DNA of 64,000 nt, taken from the NCBI GenBank assembly GCA_047975195.1, contig JBKEDB010000058.1:27658-91657 (forward strand). The letters are read 5' to 3'. The notes beneath the pieces are model-generated. The model was given only the letters and a program-made list of their open reading frames with translations. It was not told the DNA's origin and made no database searches. Shown here piece after piece: positions 44,353-53,117 of this stretch; position 1 is the first letter of the stretch; each line of letters opens with the position of its first letter. The translations under genes were made by a program, and so were the position numbers. The stretch is from Cumulibacter sp047975195 (GTDB lineage Bacteria; Actinomycetota; Actinomycetes; Mycobacteriales; Antricoccaceae).

Positions 44353-44359
44353 GTGATTC

Positions 44360-44674
44360 CTACAGCGAGACCTGGCCCTTAGCGGCGTCACCGGACGGCG
44401 CCGGACGCATGATCGTCAACTTCGCGTCACCTTCGAGCAGGCCCTTGGTCGCCTCGCGCGAGGCCTTGATCGCGTCGCCCTCGGCGTGCTTTCCGAGCGC
44501 CTCCTTGGAGGCCCAGGACTCGATCAGGTACACCTTTTCCTTGCTGCTGTGGAATGCGTACCGCTCGCAGCCTTCCTCAGCGTGGGCAAGGTGGGCGTTG
44601 CTGGTGAGTGCCTCCAGCAACTCGTCCTTCTTGCCTTCTTTCGGGGTGTACTCGACGAAAATAACGATCGACAT
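44360..44674 (-). CDS. Antibiotic biosynthesis monooxygenase (ABM) domain protein
   Basis: A 104-aa ferredoxin-like ABM protein. The core VIFVEYTPKEGKKDELLEAL, the ERYAFHSS strand and the LIESWASKEALGKHAEG segment match the family, which includes quinone monooxygenases and many uncharacterised dimers. The ATG at 44674 has AAGGAAAGGAAG upstream; the frame from 44791 is too long. The gene is divergent from the TetR gene and may be one of its targets. Confidence 0.8.
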   Translation of the reverse strand: MSIVIFVEYTPKEGKKDELLEALTSNAHLAHAEEGCERYAFHSSKEKVYLIESWASKEALGKHAEGDAIKASREATKGLLEGDAKLTIMRPAPSGDAAKGQVSL

Positions 44675-44784
44675 ATGACTTCCTTTCCTTGGCGCAGGTC
44701 GGGTCCGGACTGTCGTTGACCCGCGCCCAACGTGCGTTGAGCATGACAGAATCGATGGCGGAACCGCTAGCGCGCTCCGCGATA

Positions 44785-44798
44785 TGAACATATGTTCA
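44785..44798. promoter_or_regulatory. Candidate TetR operator (14-bp palindrome)
   Basis: Perfect palindrome TGAACATATGTTCA in the 246-nt gap between the ABM gene and the TetR gene. Placement upstream of a divergent TetR gene is typical of an autoregulatory site. Confidence 0.5.
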
Positions 44799-44920
44799 AC
44801 CGGCTGCGCAGATCAACACGCTCGCGATTAGCACTTTCGTGGCTCTCTTCGTTGGCGAAACCCCATAACGAACGCCAAAAAACGCCAGGCTGGACTCGGT
44901 TCCTCCAGGCCAGTCATGGC

Positions 44921-45586
44921 ATGATTGATCGCATGTTCAGCGACCGAAACGCACCGCACGGGCCACCGGCCCACACTGATTTGTTGTCCCCGGATGACGA
45001 CGCCACGTTCGGGACCATCCTCGACGCCGCGGTGCGCGTCTTCGGTAAGCGCGGCTATCACGGAACCTCGGTCAGGGACATCGCTGAAGCCGCCGGAGTG
45101 AGCCCCGGTTCGTTGTACAACCATTTCGATTCCAAACATGACCTGCTCGTGGTGATCCTCGATCGCGGTCTGGACAACCTGGTTTCGGCCTCAGAAGATG
45201 CTTTGTACACCGCAACACCAGATCCGGTGAGCCGGCTCAAGGCCCTCGTCGGGACCCATGTGCGCACTCACGCGGTCGCGCGCATGGAGAGTTACATCGG
45301 CAACTCCGAGTTGCGCAGTTTGAGTCGTGATGCCCGCGCGCTCATCATTTCCAAGCGCGACACCCAGCAGCGGATGTTTGACCGAGTCGTACGCGACGGC
45401 ACGAAACAGGGCGTCTTCACCACCAGCGACCCCGTGACGGCATCGCGCTATGTCGTCACCGCCTGCACCGCTGTCGCTACCTGGTATCGACCCGATGGGG
45501 ACATCGGAATCGACGAGTTGGTTCAGAAATACGAAGAGCTTTCATTATCTTGTGTCGGCTATATAGGAGATCCCACGGATGCGTGA
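44921..45586 (+). CDS. TetR-family transcriptional regulator
   Basis: DNA-binding repressor. The helix-turn-helix is TSVRDIAEAAGVSPGSLYNH, then FDSKHDLL. The C-terminal ligand domain is TetR_C-like. The first ATG of the open frame (44792) lies inside a palindrome and is unlikely; ATGs at 44921 and 44933 are preferred, giving about 221 or 217 aa. The stop overlaps the next gene (8 nt), so it is co-transcribed with the APH-DUF6285 fusion, acyl-CoA ligase and SDR, probably as a repressor of this operon. The effector is likely an acyl-CoA. Confidence 0.82.
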   Translation: MIDRMFSDRNAPHGPPAHTDLLSPDDDATFGTILDAAVRVFGKRGYHGTSVRDIAEAAGVSPGSLYNHFDSKHDLLVVILDRGLDNLVSASEDALYTATPDPVSRLKALVGTHVRTHAVARMESYIGNSELRSLSRDARALIISKRDTQQRMFDRVVRDGTKQGVFTTSDPVTASRYVVTACTAVATWYRPDGDIGIDELVQKYEELSLSCVGYIGDPTDA

Positions 45587-46916
45587 CAGTAACGACCTCG
45601 CCCAGGCCATTCAGCAGCGGCTGGCTCGCGTATTGGAAGCTGAGGTGAGCGTGCGTGACGTTGAGCCGGTCACTGCTGGTGCCAGCAAGTCGATCTGGAC
45701 TTTCGTCGCGACAATCAACGGCGCGGACCGGGATCTGGTCCTACGCCGTGATCCGATCGAGAACCAGCGTCCGGAAAATATGGCTCAGGAGGCTGCCGTT
45801 ATTCGCGCCGCCGGGGAGGCCGGCGTACCGGTTCCGGCGATCATCGATAGCGGGGACGGCGACGCCGGACTCGACGCGCCGTTCGTCATCATGTCCCGCG
45901 AGTACGGCGAAACCCTCGCGCCGCGCAACCTGCGCGACCCGGAGGTGCAGCGCAACCGCCACCTGCTGGCCGAAGACCTCGGTCGGGCCATTGCCCAGAT
46001 CCAGAAGATCCCGTTTGACTGCTCACCCAGCATCGCCTACCACGACGATGTCGCACAGTTCGAAAAGGACTACCGCGCGGGCGGCCTGCTCCCGGCGATG
46101 GAAATCGGGTGGCGTTGGCTGCGCGAGAACCCCACCCCACGACGCGAACGAGTGTTCGTGCACGGGGACTTCCGACACGGCAACCTGATGTTCAATCATG
46201 GCCGGTTGGCGGCCGTCCTGGACTGGGAGCTCCCGCACATCGGAGATCCGCTGGAGGACATGGGCTGGGTCAGCACCAAAGCGTGGCGGTTCGGCCATCC
46301 GGAGGTTGTCGGTGGGTTCGGGTCGATTTCCTCGTTGTTGGACGGCTACGAGTCGGTCGCGGGCTGGCGCCCAGAAGACCGCGAAGTGCAATGGTGGTCC
46401 GTGTTCGGATCGATCAGGTGGGGCACGATGTGCCGCCGGCAGGCCGCGCGCACGCTCGTCGGCGAAGAAGACTCTCTCGAATTGGCGCTGATCGGACGCC
46501 GCGTCGCCGAGAACGAGTTCGATGTTCTCGTCGGACTCGGCCTCGCGGTCCCCGGTGAGCGGGATCTACCCACCGAAACCCGCGACGGCGGCATGTTCGA
46601 ATGGCCGACGATCGACGAGATATTGCAACGGATCATCTCTACCACTGGTGCGAGCAGAGTTTATTCAGACCGCCTCATCCGAAGTGCGGTCAGCGTCGTT
46701 GCGCGCGAGCTGAACTCTGGTCCGATCCTGCAACAGCGACTCGCCGATGCGCTCGCGGCTGCCGGATACGCCAGCGAAGACGAGCTTGCGATCGCGATCC
46801 GCGATGGCGCCGAACTCACCGATGCGTTGATCACCGCGGTGCGCACCGGGGTGGAGAGCCGCCTGTTGGTGTGGAACCCGAAGTATCTCGCCTACCCTGC
46901 CCCGCCGGAGCACTAA
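45579..46916 (+). CDS. APH-fold kinase fused to DUF6285 (LvaA-LvaB-like)
   Basis: A 445-aa fusion. Residues 1-335 are an APH-fold kinase: VTAGASKSIWTFVAT (Gly loop), VHGDFRHGNLMF catalytic loop, VLDWELPHIGDPLEDMGW metal site. Residues 340-445 match DUF6285: helical, VVARELNSGP and the final LLVWNPKYLAYP. DUF6285 is usually a separate small gene beside such kinases. In the Pseudomonas levulinate pathway the kinase LvaA acts with a small partner, LvaB, on 4-hydroxyvaleryl-CoA; a natural LvaA-LvaB-type fusion is my inference. Operonic with an acyl-CoA ligase and SDR. Confidence 0.78.
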   Translation: MRDSNDLAQAIQQRLARVLEAEVSVRDVEPVTAGASKSIWTFVATINGADRDLVLRRDPIENQRPENMAQEAAVIRAAGEAGVPVPAIIDSGDGDAGLDAPFVIMSREYGETLAPRNLRDPEVQRNRHLLAEDLGRAIAQIQKIPFDCSPSIAYHDDVAQFEKDYRAGGLLPAMEIGWRWLRENPTPRRERVFVHGDFRHGNLMFNHGRLAAVLDWELPHIGDPLEDMGWVSTKAWRFGHPEVVGGFGSISSLLDGYESVAGWRPEDREVQWWSVFGSIRWGTMCRRQAARTLVGEEDSLELALIGRRVAENEFDVLVGLGLAVPGERDLPTETRDGGMFEWPTIDEILQRIISTTGASRVYSDRLIRSAVSVVARELNSGPILQQRLADALAAAGYASEDELAIAIRDGAELTDALITAVRTGVESRLLVWNPKYLAYPAPPEH

Positions 46917-47016
46917 CGGGCGCACCGCGTCCGGGCACGCCGTGTCTTGCGGTGCCGGACCCCGAACCGGAGCGCGTCTAGGATCGGCAGAAACGTAGCG
47001 ACGACGGGGGACCTCC

Positions 47017-48636
47017 ATGGCTTGGCAGAAGATGCTTACGCGGGTCGACAACTACGACGACCTCTGGAAGCAGATCGACTACGCGACCTTTCAGATTCCG
47101 CAGCATTTCAACATGGGTGCGGCCGTCATCGAGGATCGAGATCCGACGCGGCGCGCCATCACCGAGGTCTATCCGGACTTCTCCACACGTGACTTCACCT
47201 GGGCCGAGTTGCTCGAGCGCAGCAACCGCATCGGCAACGCGCTGCGTGATCGCGGGGTAGGCCGCGGCGACGTCGTGGTCATCATCAATCCGCAGGCTTT
47301 CGATACCGCAGCCGCATTCGTCGGCATCTGGCGAATCGGCGCCGTCGTACTGCCGATCTCGCAATTGTTCGGCCCGAGCGCGCTGGACTACCGATTCGGC
47401 AATTCGGACGCGAAGGCAATCATCACGTTCCAGGAGCACCGCGAGAAAGTCGTCGAAGGCATTGGCGATCGCGACGTCCCCTTACTGGTCATCGGCGCCC
47501 CTGCTGATGATCCGGCGTCCTTTGAGTCGGCGTTGGCGGCAGCTTCACCGCAGCTCGAGGCGATCAACACCGAGTCCGAAGAATCGGCGCTATTGGTCTA
47601 CACCTCCGGCACAACGGGGAATCCGAAGGGCGCGCTGCACGCGCATCGTCAGTTGTTCGGGCAGATGCCACCGATGGAGATGTGTTACGACTTCCACCCG
47701 GAGTCGGAAGACGTGTTCTGGTCGGTCGCGGACTGGGCGTGGATCGCCGGGATCATGTGCATCATGATGGCGGCGCTGCTGTATGAGGTACCGCTCGTGG
47801 TCGACCGCAAGGAAGGATTCGATCCGCAGCGGGCCGCGCGCATCATGCGCGAACACAAGGTAAGCCTCACCCTACTCCCCGCGACAGCGCTTCGCGGGTT
47901 CCGCGCCTCAGGGATTGACGGCGGCGGATTTAGCATTCGTGCCATGATGTCCGGCGGCGAGGCGCTCGGCGCCGAATTGCGCGGATGGGCCTCCGAGTTC
48001 TTCGGCGGACAGATCAACGACGCTTACGGCCAGACCGAGATGAATGGATTTGCGCTGCACTCCTCGCAGGTCTTCGAAACCAAACCTGGGGCCGCCGGTC
48101 GGCCGGCACCAGGTAGCCGAGTGATGGTGGTCGATGAAGACTTCAATCCGGTCCGTAATGAGACGGGCCGGATCGTCGTCTGGCGGCACAACCCACTGGT
48201 GATGAAGGAGTACTGGCGCAACCCCGAAGGCACCGCGAAGAAGTTTCACGGCGACTGGTTGATCTCCGGTGATCTCGGACGGATGGACGACGACGGCTAC
48301 ATCTGGTTCGAATCCCGCGATGACGACGTCATCAACTCATCCGGGTACCGGATTGGTCCGACGGAGATCGAGGACTGCCTATGTGCGCATGATGCGGTCG
48401 CGCTTGCCGCGGTCATCGGGGTCCCAGACGAGCGCCGCGGGGAGGCCATTCGCGCGTTCGTCGTACCACGACCTGGCGTGCAGACCTCTGATGAACTCGG
48501 CCAGGAATTGCGCGCTTATGTACGCGCTCGACTCGCTGCGCATGAAGTCCCACGCGAGATCGTCTTCGTGGATGATCTACCGCGTACGGCGACCGGCAAG
48601 ATCATGCGTCGCACGTTGCGTGAGCCGAAGGAATAG
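47017..48636 (+). CDS. AMP-forming acyl-CoA synthetase (medium-chain/LvaE-like)
   Basis: A 539-aa ligase, size and motifs of medium-chain acyl-CoA synthetases. The P-loop is LVYTSGTTGNPKG, then DAYGQTEMNGFAL, IWFESRDDDVINSSGYRIGP and the C-terminal LPRTATGKIMRR catalytic-lysine loop. GGGGGACCTCC precedes the ATG. Located between the APH-DUF6285 fusion and an SDR gene, it should activate the acid that the operon degrades. Confidence 0.88.
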   Translation: MAWQKMLTRVDNYDDLWKQIDYATFQIPQHFNMGAAVIEDRDPTRRAITEVYPDFSTRDFTWAELLERSNRIGNALRDRGVGRGDVVVIINPQAFDTAAAFVGIWRIGAVVLPISQLFGPSALDYRFGNSDAKAIITFQEHREKVVEGIGDRDVPLLVIGAPADDPASFESALAAASPQLEAINTESEESALLVYTSGTTGNPKGALHAHRQLFGQMPPMEMCYDFHPESEDVFWSVADWAWIAGIMCIMMAALLYEVPLVVDRKEGFDPQRAARIMREHKVSLTLLPATALRGFRASGIDGGGFSIRAMMSGGEALGAELRGWASEFFGGQINDAYGQTEMNGFALHSSQVFETKPGAAGRPAPGSRVMVVDEDFNPVRNETGRIVVWRHNPLVMKEYWRNPEGTAKKFHGDWLISGDLGRMDDDGYIWFESRDDDVINSSGYRIGPTEIEDCLCAHDAVALAAVIGVPDERRGEAIRAFVVPRPGVQTSDELGQELRAYVRARLAAHEVPREIVFVDDLPRTATGKIMRRTLREPKE

Positions 48637-48647
48637 GCGCGCCGCAC

Positions 48648-49517
48648 ATGAATACCGACGAAGTAGCGATCATCACCGGCGCTGGCAGTGGGATCGGCCG
48701 TGCTGCCGCGCAACGGCTCGTCGCCGACGGATTCAAGGTAGTGCTCGCCGACCTGAACCTGCCAAATGCACAGGAGGCCGCCGCCGAGATCGAGCGTGAG
48801 CATCCGGGGAGCACTGCAGTCGCGCATGTGGACGTACGCCTGGAACCAGACGTGTCACAGATGGTGCAGACCGCGCTCGAGTCCTTCGGCCGACTCGATG
48901 TACTGGTGAACAATGCCGGGATCGGTGGCGCGTTCGGCGTGGTCACCGAAACTGCCGTTGAGGACTGGGATTTCACCTTCGAGGTGCTGGTTCGAGGCGT
49001 GTTCCTCGGGATCAAGCACGCCGTTCCGCATATGCCCGAGGGCTCCCGAATCGTGAATATAGCGTCGATCGCGGCATACAACGGTAGTTCGGGCGCGATG
49101 GCCTACTCGGCGGCAAAGCACGCCGTCATCGGTATCACGCGTTCTGCCGCGGTTGAACTTGGCCCTCGCGGGATTCGCGTCAACGCCGTCTCGCCGGGCG
49201 TTATCCGCACTCCGCTGATGGAGTCCGGGGCCGATCCCGAACGGCTGGATCGCATCCTGCCGACAGCACAGGTGACGGAACGATGGGGTCATGTCGCTGA
49301 TATTGCCGGCGCGATCGCGTTCTTATCGAGCCAGGACTCATCGTTCATAAACGGCGAGCCGATCGTGGTGGACGGCGGTCTGGTCGCTGCCGGCCCCGGT
49401 GGGGACTCATTCGGACACCTCGGGATCGACCCGAAGACCCGCGGGCTGGTCGGCGTCAATCGCGGCAGTACCGGCGTACGCAGTACGGTTCATAGGCGCC
49501 TCAACGACAGCCGCTAA
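48648..49517 (+). CDS. SDR-family oxidoreductase
   Basis: A 289-aa SDR: TGAGSGIG (about 11-18), VNNAGIGGAFG, ASIAAYNGSSGAMAYSAAK (Ser and Tyr/Lys) and a long C-terminus. It starts 11 nt after the ligase stop and ends in a 4-nt convergent overlap with the CoA-ligase alpha-type gene. In a levulinate-like pathway it would reduce a 4-oxoacyl-CoA to the 4-hydroxyacyl-CoA; this is inferred from context. Confidence 0.87.
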   Translation: MNTDEVAIITGAGSGIGRAAAQRLVADGFKVVLADLNLPNAQEAAAEIEREHPGSTAVAHVDVRLEPDVSQMVQTALESFGRLDVLVNNAGIGGAFGVVTETAVEDWDFTFEVLVRGVFLGIKHAVPHMPEGSRIVNIASIAAYNGSSGAMAYSAAKHAVIGITRSAAVELGPRGIRVNAVSPGVIRTPLMESGADPERLDRILPTAQVTERWGHVADIAGAIAFLSSQDSSFINGEPIVVDGGLVAAGPGGDSFGHLGIDPKTRGLVGVNRGSTGVRSTVHRRLNDSR

Positions 49518-50914
49518 GGCGACAGTTGCGCGACCGCCCGGGCTAGAGCGCCCACGGAGTCGAAGGTCGGCACCCCTCCGGCCCGTAGGACGTCTCGGCC
49601 CTCAGCCGTTTGGCTTCGACTTGCCAGCCACGCGACCCAGACCGGCTTCGATTCGGCATTCGCCATCGCATCGACGATCGCGCGCGCAAGATCGGCTCCG
49701 CGCTGTCCGGTGACCATCGTCAGCACGATCGCGACACCATCGACGTCGGGATCTTCCGCAGAAATCGCGCATACCTGCGCGAAATCCTTCAACGCAGTCG
49801 GAGTATTCAGAATCTGCGCAGTGACATCGACCGGATTACTCACGGACCCGAAAGCGGGCACGAACTTCTCCAGCGATCGCTGGGTGCGCTCAGCGAGCTC
49901 CCGCACCTGCAGGCCGTGGGCATCGCAGTGATCTGCCAGCAGTATCCCGCCACCACCGGATGTGGTGATGATCGCCAGGTTCCGGCCGCCGATCGCGCGA
50001 CCGGTCAGCATCATGGGTGCGGCCAACAGTTCATCGACGTCATCAACGACCACGACGCCGTGCTGTCGTGCCGCGTGCACGACCGCGTCATCAGCGCTGA
50101 GAATGGCTCCGGTGTGAGCGGCCGCAGCGCGTCTACCTACGGCGGAACGGCCCGATCGCAGCAAGACCAGGCTCTTGTCAGCGGCACGCGCATCGGCGCA
50201 CAATCGCTCGAAACCGGCAACGTCCGAAATTCCCTCGGCGTACATCAGCACGGTGCGGATCTTCTCGCCCGCGATGAGCGCGGTCGCTACTTCCACCAGA
50301 TCGAGATCGGCCTGATTGCCCGTGGCCACCCATGCATCCAGCGACAACCCGAGCTCAGCGGCCATATCGAGCACGGATCCACCGACCGCACCGCTTTGAC
50401 CGACATATGCCACACCGCTGCCTGAGGCCAGGTCTCGCTGCGCAGCGGCGGTAAAGGTCGCGAATACCGCAGCGGACGGGTTAATCGCTCCCTGACAATT
50501 GGGGCCGAGGACCCGGACGTTCGCGAGCTTTGCCTCCGCCACAAGTTGGTCCTGCAAGGCGGCGCCCTCCGCGCCGACCTCGGCGAATCCGGAAGCGAAC
50601 ACCACCACCACCTTGGCGCCCACATCGCGCGCAGCCCGAACGACATCGATGGTAGCTGCCGCAGGAACCATCGAAAGTACCACGTCAACCTGCTTACCAA
50701 TCGCGCGCAGATCGCGAAAGCAAGGTATGGCGCCGATGTGCTCATACCGAGGATTGACCGGATAGACCTTACCGGCGTACCCGTGCCGAAGTAGCAGTTC
50801 CAGCGGGCGGGCGGAGACCGACCCTTCACGGGCAGATGCACCGACGATAGCGATTGACTTCGGCTCGAGCAGAGCCTCAGCGACGGAAACTGTCGTTGGG
50901 TCGCTATCAAGCAT
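49514..50914 (-). CDS. CoA-binding, NDP-forming acyl-CoA synthetase, alpha domain only
   Basis: A 466-aa protein from the ATG at 50914 (GAGGAG upstream). It has the CoA-binding fold (KSIAIVGASAREGSVSARP, VYPVNPRY) and succinyl-CoA-ligase-like domain, with the phospho-His loop in AAAAHTGAILS. The ATP-grasp beta domain of ADP-forming acetyl-CoA synthetases (about 700 aa) is missing and no beta-subunit gene is nearby. It could still act with a partner elsewhere. It belongs to the acyl-CoA island by context. Confidence 0.82.
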   Translation of the reverse strand: MLDSDPTTVSVAEALLEPKSIAIVGASAREGSVSARPLELLLRHGYAGKVYPVNPRYEHIGAIPCFRDLRAIGKQVDVVLSMVPAAATIDVVRAARDVGAKVVVVFASGFAEVGAEGAALQDQLVAEAKLANVRVLGPNCQGAINPSAAVFATFTAAAQRDLASGSGVAYVGQSGAVGGSVLDMAAELGLSLDAWVATGNQADLDLVEVATALIAGEKIRTVLMYAEGISDVAGFERLCADARAADKSLVLLRSGRSAVGRRAAAAHTGAILSADDAVVHAARQHGVVVVDDVDELLAAPMMLTGRAIGGRNLAIITTSGGGGILLADHCDAHGLQVRELAERTQRSLEKFVPAFGSVSNPVDVTAQILNTPTALKDFAQVCAISAEDPDVDGVAIVLTMVTGQRGADLARAIVDAMANAESKPVWVAWLASRSQTAEGRDVLRAGGVPTFDSVGALARAVAQLSP

Positions 50915-50966
50915 CTGCTCGGCTCCTCGCCGCTGGGTCAGGACGTGCATATGACATCAGGCGTAA

Positions 50967-50980
50967 CCCTGGAACCAGGG
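50967..50980. promoter_or_regulatory. Inverted repeat upstream of CoA-ligase-like gene
   Basis: Perfect repeat CCCTGG-AA-CCAGGG 53 nt before the start of the minus-strand gene, flanked by ATGACAT and ATGTCA elements at 50951-50957 and 50983-50988. It may be an operator, but its regulator is unknown. Confidence 0.4.
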
Positions 50981-51018
50981 ATATGTCAGCACGATATTGA
51001 TGGCGACGTCAATACCGG

Positions 51019-52047
51019 TTACAGGCCCGCGGCAAGTTCGCGCACCAACCTCAACTGCGCGATGCGCTCATCACTCGTCGATCCTGCGAGCGTCACGTTG
51101 AGCATCGAAACACCGGCGTCCGCGTACACCTGAAGCCGCTGGCGTACATGCTCTCGAGTGCCGATCAACGCGACGCCATCGAGATACTCCTGCGGTACCG
51201 CAGCTGCTGCCTGCTCGCGCTGTTTGTCCAAGTAGAGGTCGGCAATACGATCAGCCTCTATGCCCAGCCCGTAGCGGGACAGGACGTCGTGATAAAAATT
51301 TTGCCCACGAGGTCCCATCCCACCGACGTAATGCGCAGTGTGCGCCCGCAGTGCGTCCCATTGTTGATCCGTCTGATCGCTGTCGATGGCGACGTGCGCC
51401 GGAGCAACGATCTGCAGCGCGGCGAGATCCTCGCTTCGTCGCGAATGCCCCTCACGAAGCGCGTTCCCCCAGACTCCGTCGGCACGTTCCGGCCAAAACA
51501 TGACGCTACTCCAGCCGTCGGCCTTGCGCGCCGTCATCTGCACCGATGCCGCGCCCAGAGCGGCGATGTAAATCGGGATTTTTGTCCGCGGCCCCGTAGC
51601 CATCACCTTGAGCGCGCGACGCGAATTAATCGGCACCGGATAGAGCCGCGAGCCGGTCGCGACCTCACGCGCCCACACGCGGCGACAGATGTCGATAATG
51701 GCGGCCATCCGCGCCACCGGGCGCTCGTACGGAACGCCGTGCCAGCCCTCTATGACAGCAGGGCCCGATGCACCGAGCCCCAGCACCGCCCGTCCGCCGC
51801 TCAGCGCGTCAAGGGTGAGCGCGCTCTGCGCCAACAGGGCTGGCGTGCGCGAGTACGCCGAGACGATCCCTGGACCCAGCAAAGCGCCTTTGGTGATCTG
51901 CGACAACGCTCCGAGTGGGCCGATCGCGTCGAATCCATACGACTCCCCTAGCCAGATCGCGTCCGCCCCCGCCGCGTCGTACGCGGCAATCTCATCGAGC
52001 ATCTCCGGGAAGTTGGTGCTTGAGCCGAACGTCACGCCTATTTTCAC
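51019..52047 (-). CDS. LLM-class F420-type oxidoreductase
   Basis: A 342-aa luciferase-like enzyme from the GTG at 52047, with AAGGAG upstream; the longer frame from 52110 lacks a site. The N-terminus KIGVTFGSS, GADAIWLGESYGFDAIGPLG and LSGGRAVLGLGASGPAVIEG are the diagnostic segments. It resembles the oxidoreductase at 22435 but is only moderately similar. It may share a transcript with the CoA-ligase gene downstream, and is divergent from the GrdB-like gene. Confidence 0.84.
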   Translation of the reverse strand: MKIGVTFGSSTNFPEMLDEIAAYDAAGADAIWLGESYGFDAIGPLGALSQITKGALLGPGIVSAYSRTPALLAQSALTLDALSGGRAVLGLGASGPAVIEGWHGVPYERPVARMAAIIDICRRVWAREVATGSRLYPVPINSRRALKVMATGPRTKIPIYIAALGAASVQMTARKADGWSSVMFWPERADGVWGNALREGHSRRSEDLAALQIVAPAHVAIDSDQTDQQWDALRAHTAHYVGGMGPRGQNFYHDVLSRYGLGIEADRIADLYLDKQREQAAAAVPQEYLDGVALIGTREHVRQRLQVYADAGVSMLNVTLAGSTSDERIAQLRLVRELAAGL

Positions 52048-52166
52048 GGCGAATCTCCTTGCTGATCTGGCGGCTGATTCTCGCGCGGTCCTTCCAGGCT
52101 TCTCTAGCACATCGCGGTATCAACCGGTTCGGCTACGCTCGGCCAAACGATCCCGGGAGATATCTG

Positions 52167-53090
52167 ATGACCGACGCTCAGCAGGTCGAGTTCGCGCCAG
52201 AGTGGGACCGGCCTGTCGATTACATTGAACGAACCCGCGACTGGTACCTCGCGCTCGGGTACGCCAATCCGTACAGGTGGGCGCACTTTACCGACAGCCC
52301 GTTCGCACCGCTCACCACACCGCTTCACCGCAGCCGAGTCGCGCTCGTGACCACTGCGGCCCCGTATCAACCCGACAAGGGTGATCAGGGTCCTGGAGCA
52401 CCGTACAACGCGGCGGCGAAGTTCTATCGCGTGTATGAAGGCAGCACCGATACCGATCCCGACCTGCGGATCTCGCACGTGGCCATTGATCGCGCACATA
52501 CCTCGACCACCGACATGCAGGCCTGGTTTCCGATTCATGCAGCACGCCGGGCAGCGGCGGCGGGACGTATCGGGGAACTCGCACCCCGTTTCTACGGGCT
52601 TCCGACAAATCGTAGCCAGCGACATACGTTGACCGTGGACGGGCCGGAGGTCGTCGCGCGCTGCCACGACGCGGGCATCGACGCGGTGGTGTTGATCGCG
52701 AACTGCCCTGTGTGTCACCAGAGTTGTTCGCTGACCGCGCGGGCGCTGGAGGCCAGCGGTATCTCCACCGTGCTGATGGGTGCGGCAAAGGACATTGTAG
52801 AGTACTGCGGCGTACCGCGCTTCGTGTTCAGCGATGTTCCGTTGGGCAACGCCGCTGGGATCCCGCACGACACGCCTTCCCAGGACGCCACATTCGAACT
52901 GGCCTTACAGGTGCTCGAATCGGCCCCGGCCGCACGAACAACGGTGACCAATCCATTGAGGTGGCCGGGACCACGCGAGTGGCGCCTCGATTACAACAAC
53001 GCCGAACGACTCGATGCCGACGAACGTGCACGACTTCGCGCCGAGAACGACGACATCAAACGCGTCGCGCGATCAGTCCGCGACGCGTAA
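52167..53090 (+). CDS. Glycine/sarcosine/betaine reductase selenoprotein-B-like protein (Cys variant)
   Basis: A 308-aa soluble protein from the ATG at 52167. The reductase selenoprotein B/PrdB family site would be Sec-x-x-Cys; here it is ANCPVCHQSC, Cys180 and Cys183, with further Cys187. DAVVLIANC and the following ALEASGISTVLMGAAKDIV match the family fold. The classic enzymes are strictly anaerobic; in aerobic actinobacteria the role is unknown. No GrdA, GrdC or thioredoxin gene is near. It stands beside acyl-CoA genes. Confidence 0.7.
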   Translation: MTDAQQVEFAPEWDRPVDYIERTRDWYLALGYANPYRWAHFTDSPFAPLTTPLHRSRVALVTTAAPYQPDKGDQGPGAPYNAAAKFYRVYEGSTDTDPDLRISHVAIDRAHTSTTDMQAWFPIHAARRAAAAGRIGELAPRFYGLPTNRSQRHTLTVDGPEVVARCHDAGIDAVVLIANCPVCHQSCSLTARALEASGISTVLMGAAKDIVEYCGVPRFVFSDVPLGNAAGIPHDTPSQDATFELALQVLESAPAARTTVTNPLRWPGPREWRLDYNNAERLDADERARLRAENDDIKRVARSVRDA

Positions 53091-53117
53091 CCTCGCTTGT
53101 CGCCCGCGCCTCAGCAC

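Noticed and set aside
52706..52717. Selenocysteine insertion in the GrdB-like gene
   Set aside because: No in-frame UGA occurs at the active site; the codons there encode Cys, so no SECIS element is needed.
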